The position numbers were made by a program, and so were the translations under genes. Source: Gremmenia infestans (taxonomy: Eukaryota > Ascomycota > Leotiomycetes > Helotiales > Hamatocanthoscyphaceae). From it: DNA of 64,000 nucleotides. Below, one piece after another: positions 60,562-64,000 of the stretch. The stretch covers positions 1,860,001 through 1,924,000 of the forward strand of contig JAFEVB010000002.1 of the NCBI GenBank assembly GCA_032629725.1, in the 5' to 3' direction. Numbering within the stretch: position 1 is the stretch's first letter; every line of letters starts with the position of its first letter. The notes below the pieces were generated by a model. The model did not search any database, had not been told where the DNA came from, and saw nothing but the letters and a program-made list of their open reading frames with translations.

Positions 60562-61648
60562 ATGATTACAGTTTGCAACATCTCGTTGTGGATCGTTTGC
60601 AGTCTACTTACTACTTCCTCTGCCTACTGGATTGATCCCGTATCATGCTCAAGCCCTACAGTTGACGTGCCCGTATTGCAAGCAGCCATAGACGAGGCAT
60701 TTTCTATGGCGGGAGGCGGCTGGCTTGGCATGGACGACGTGCTAAAAAATTCAGCAGACAAGAAAGCCAACATTGAGGACTTGGCTGGCTGGGTCTTTGG
60801 TCCGAATACCAAAGGCAAATGGACCAAGGCACAGGGTGAGAGACTCTTGCATTACTTACGGGATATTTTACTGATTCTATCTACAGCTCACTTAGAACCT
60901 GGTGTCTTTGGCGATATTTTCAGGACGAATACTGTCAAAGATCAAATACGCTTTTATTGCGATCTAAAACGACTCACTTTGAAGACAGTCGAAGGCAATG
61001 TGCGAACAGAAGACGCTGATAACGTTTTTTCAATGCGTGGCGACAGTATAGCAGCGTGTAGCCAAAGCGCAGGCATGAAAGCTTGGACACTCGCTCTGGG
61101 CCCCGAATTCTCCACGATTCAACTCTGCCCTTGGTATCTGCAATTTAATGGAGCCGCAAAATACACTGGCTGGAAGGGGCTCAAGATAAAGGCTGGCAAT
61201 GCATTCGACAAAGGCACGAACTTTATGGAGGGGTATGCTCAGATTGATGCGCTGGCATTGCTTGCCCAGACAGTGCTCCACGAGGTATGGAACTTCCTAC
61301 CGTTTTAGTGGATGACCAGAAATACTAATATATGGCTTCAAACTAGATTACTCATACTTTTATAGCTGGAAGCACAGAAGATATTGCTAAGGGTGATAGC
61401 TATCAATGGAAGAACGTGCGAAAATTGAGCACGCAGGACAATTCGATGGACAATGCTGGTATATGAAATTCCTAGCCAAAAACGAGCAGAAAGCTGACAT
61501 GGAAACTTCAGAATCGGTAGCTTACTTTGGTCTTGGGGTGCAAATGATCAATGATGGCTTCACAATTACCCAGGACGGAAAGTTTTCTAAGGCTGGAGGA
61601 TCTAAAAGATCGATTGATGAAATGTGGCCTCGGACTTGGGTCGCTTGA
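60562..61648 (+). CDS. Aspzincin-like secreted metalloprotease
   Basis: Three exons: 60562-61284, 61347-61458 and 61512-61648, giving 323 residues. The N-terminus (MITVCNISLWIVCSLLTTSS) is a signal peptide. The catalytic motif H-E-I-T-H (residues 240-244) is split by the first intron, exactly between Glu and Ile. It is followed by STEDIAKG (250-257), close to the GTxDxxYG motif of M35 aspzincins, so Asp253 is the likely third zinc ligand. The substrate-side Tyr of the family is Lys here. Residues 40-235 form a long pro- or N-terminal domain with few cysteines. The last exon reads ESVAYFGLGVQMINDGF and ends WPRTWVA. The family cleaves peptide bonds outside the cell. Confident that it is a zincin; the exact family is inferred. 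Confidence 0.82.
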
Positions 61649-62603
61649 TATAATGTATATATTCTGTACATAGAGGTGGACAAAACAGTTGAATTATTGC
61701 GAGATATTTATTTTGATATCGCCCACTCGCATCCCCGACGACACTTCGCAGGAAATCGGGACTGATCACAAGCAAGAAAATTTCGCGTATAGTGCTATTA
61801 GGACATTAATCAACGAATGGGCTTCAGAGAATTTTCGGTCCCAGATAATGCGCAAAAGTCGAAGTGACTCAACAGGGAAGGAGCGCTTGGTCTTGTGAAA
61901 CAGGACCTCATTATTTGGGTGCCTATGATATCGTACGCTCAAAGCCTCTCTTTACTTAAAGAGCTCAATCCCAGACAATATCCACCCACTCCTTCCCAGC
62001 CTTGAAAAGAGCATGCACTTGGAAAAGGCTACCCCCCGACCAAGGCTAGTTCCTTTTCCAGGAAATATGCCATCAAAAATCCAACATCTTTCCACTAACA
62101 CACTGTACGGTAAACACTGAATTAAGAGCATGAAAAACACGCAACAAGGAAACGCAAGTTTATAAAGCTTTATCCTTGCGGGTGTCACAGAAAAGGACTC
62201 ATATATAGTAAGACTGCAAAGGTCTTTTGGTAGTTCCAGATCAATGCAGTAGAAGATGAGGTTAGGAAATGATAAGCTAATCGGCTAATACTCATATATA
62301 CGCCTAAGTTACGTTGAAACGAGAACTAAGCAATGCGATAAGATACTGTACAGTACAGTACTGTACCGTACCTTAGCTTGCACATGTGCCAGTAACATTA
62401 TTTAATTGGCCAATGGAGAAGCCAATGGAGAAGCTTCCCCTCCAAAAACCCAATCTTCTTCTTTTTGGATAATATTGGTAAAACTGAGAACTTGTTTGCT
62501 GTCACTACCTTTCTGGCAGAAATTCATAGTTTTATCGCAGTCCCTGGCAGTTTCAATCTGCGGAGCTCGAGGGCAATACAATATTCTACCTGGCTTTATC
62601 GTC
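61649..62603. promoter_or_regulatory. VTC4 upstream region
   Basis: 955 bp without a supported gene. It contains a dense GTAC/CAGTAC tract (62344-62372). The sequence just before the start is open in frame but has no better ATG context. Confidence 0.45.
62344..62372. promoter_or_regulatory. Clustered TACTGTAC/CAGTAC element
   Basis: Overlapping copies of TACTGTAC, CAGTAC and GTACCGTACC about 230-260 bp upstream of the VTC4 start. This is the densest copy of the motif also seen at 6206, 11387 and 21867. Confidence 0.4.
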
Positions 62604-64000
62604 ATGAAGTTCGGCGAGCAGCTCCGCTCGAGTATAATTGACGAGTACGAATGGTACTACATCGCCTACGATGAGCTGAAGGAGACATTGAAGAAGGACT
62701 ATGTGTCGCCTCCCACCAAGAAGAACCCCAAACCGAAGAGGCAGGAGTGGACCGAGGAGGACGAGGGCAAGTTCATCTCGCGCATCGAGCAGGAACTAGA
62801 TAAAGTCTATACGAAGCAGAAGCTCAAGATCATTGAGATATCCCGACGGATCGGGAGTACCGAGAAGGAAGTCAAAGATGTTGTGCAAAGAATGGAAAGT
62901 AGGAGGCCCAGGGCCAGAGATGGTAGTGGTGTCCAGGATGATGATGAGCCGGATAGCGAGGACTTCATGTTGCTGGAGGAGGATCTGAACGAGATCACTG
63001 CAGAGGTCAATGATCTCGCCAAATTCGTCCAGCTGAACTACACGGGCTTCCAGAAGATTATCAAGAAGCACGACGTAAGTTTGAATCTTTGCTTTGTAGG
63101 CAAGGCTGACCATAGCAGAAACAAACGAAATGGATCCTCAAACCTGTTTTCGCGACGCGACTTAAGGCCAAACCCTTTTTCAAGGATAATTACGATTCGG
63201 ATATCATCAAGCTTTCAAAATTGTGGGATACTGTCAAGTCGAAGGGAAAGCCTGTGACGGGTGATAGCGCCGCAGGTGGTAGCCAGGGCAGCTTCATTCG
63301 ACAAACAACCAAATACTGGGTGCACAAGGACAATATCACCGAGGTGAAGCTTATCATAATGAAGGTGTGTATATTTCAGTTTTGGGGTGGTCATTTTCTC
63401 TAATAATAAATAGCACCTCCCTGTTCTCGTTTTCAACTCAAATAAAGAGTTTGATGAGAAAGATACGGCCATTACCTCCATCTACTACGATAACCCCGAA
63501 GTGTGGGATCTCTACGAAGGTCGCCTGAAAAAGACAGAAGGCGCGGAAGCGATACGTCTGCGATGGTATGGTGGAATGGATACAGAAACCATTTTCGTGG
63601 AGAGGAAGACACATCGTGAAGACTGGACTGGCGAGAAGTCAGTAAAGGCTAGATTTGCTATGAAGGAGAAGAATGTCAATGCATACCTAAAAGGAGACGT
63701 GCTTCCGGAAGCCATTTTCGAAAAGGCACGGAAAGATGGGAAGAAACCTGCTGCGGTTATAAACGAGGATGAACGACTTGCAAAGGAAATCCAGTATTCG
63801 ATATTGAAAAAAGGGTATAAGCCAGTCTGCCGGTCGTTTTACCACCGTACCGCCTTTCAACTACCTGCTGATGCTCGAGTTCGAATTTCTCTCGATACGG
63901 AACTTACAATGGTTCGCGAGGATAACCTCGACGGGCGTGCCAGAGCGGGTGACAACTGGAGACGAATGGACATTGGAATCGACTTTCCGTTCTCGCAATT
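62604..64000 (+). CDS. VTC4: VTC4 polyphosphate polymerase, 3' end outside the window
   Basis: Exons 62604-63074, 63119-63364 and 63414-64000 (open at the edge) are all in phase. The start ATG opens [20 protein letters not shown], the SPX domain start; the longer frame upstream is leader. The SPX domain (about residues 1-155, with [18 protein letters not shown] and [13 protein letters not shown]) senses inositol pyrophosphates. The VTC core follows: [57 protein letters not shown] and [13 protein letters not shown]. In Vtc4 the conserved basic residues of this tunnel make polyphosphate from ATP and thread it into the vacuole. The transmembrane C-terminus lies outside the window. The catalytic-core features favour Vtc4 over Vtc1, 2, 3 or 5. 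Confidence 0.93.

Overview
This 64-kb window is nuclear DNA of a filamentous ascomycete. The evidence is short introns (about 45-250 bp) with GT..AG ends and CTGAC-type branch points, high coding content, and typical Pezizomycotina proteins. The families look most like those of Leotiomycetes, but that placement is inference and no search was run. I rebuilt exon structures by hand by checking splice sites and codon phase. No CRISPR, tRNA, rRNA or intact transposon was recognised.

Layout. 1-7.3 kb: 3'-truncated C2-domain gene (-), a 10-bp minisatellite, a BAR-PH-ArfGAP gene of the Csx2 type (-), and a promoter region with telomere-like repeats. 7.5-12.7 kb: thioesterase-like gene (+), decayed BTB/POZ gene (+), TVP23 (-) and a citrate-lyase-type aldolase (+). 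12.8-26.7 kb: large disordered protein with a PCNA-binding-like box (-), glycine-rich RRM protein (+), ChaC-type gamma-glutamylcyclotransferase (-) with a predicted 5-nt microexon, penta-EF-hand protein (+), and a zinc-finger/RING-like protein (-). 29.4-35.2 kb: metallo-beta-lactamase-fold protein (+), Tls1/HCA59 (-), conserved hypothetical (-). 37.5-46.4 kb: dense nuclear-housekeeping block of PWP1 (-), PRP16 (+) and MPH1/FANCM (+). 47-53 kb: ACR3 arsenite transporter (+), a candidate 48-residue zinc-binding peptide (+), nitrate/nitrite transporter (+). 55-61.7 kb: secreted/cell-wall block with a GPI-anchored Kre9/Knh1-like protein (+), a cysteine-rich secreted protein (-) and a divergently placed aspzincin-like secreted metalloprotease (+). 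62.6 kb to the end: VTC4 polyphosphate polymerase (+), cut by the window edge.

Most genes are independent housekeeping or transport functions with their own promoters. The possible functional groupings are the PWP1/PRP16 divergent pair (209 bp apart; ribosome biogenesis and splicing) and the secreted trio near 55-62 kb. A palindromic GTACTGTAC-type motif recurs upstream of several genes and is the most systematic unexplained signal in the window.
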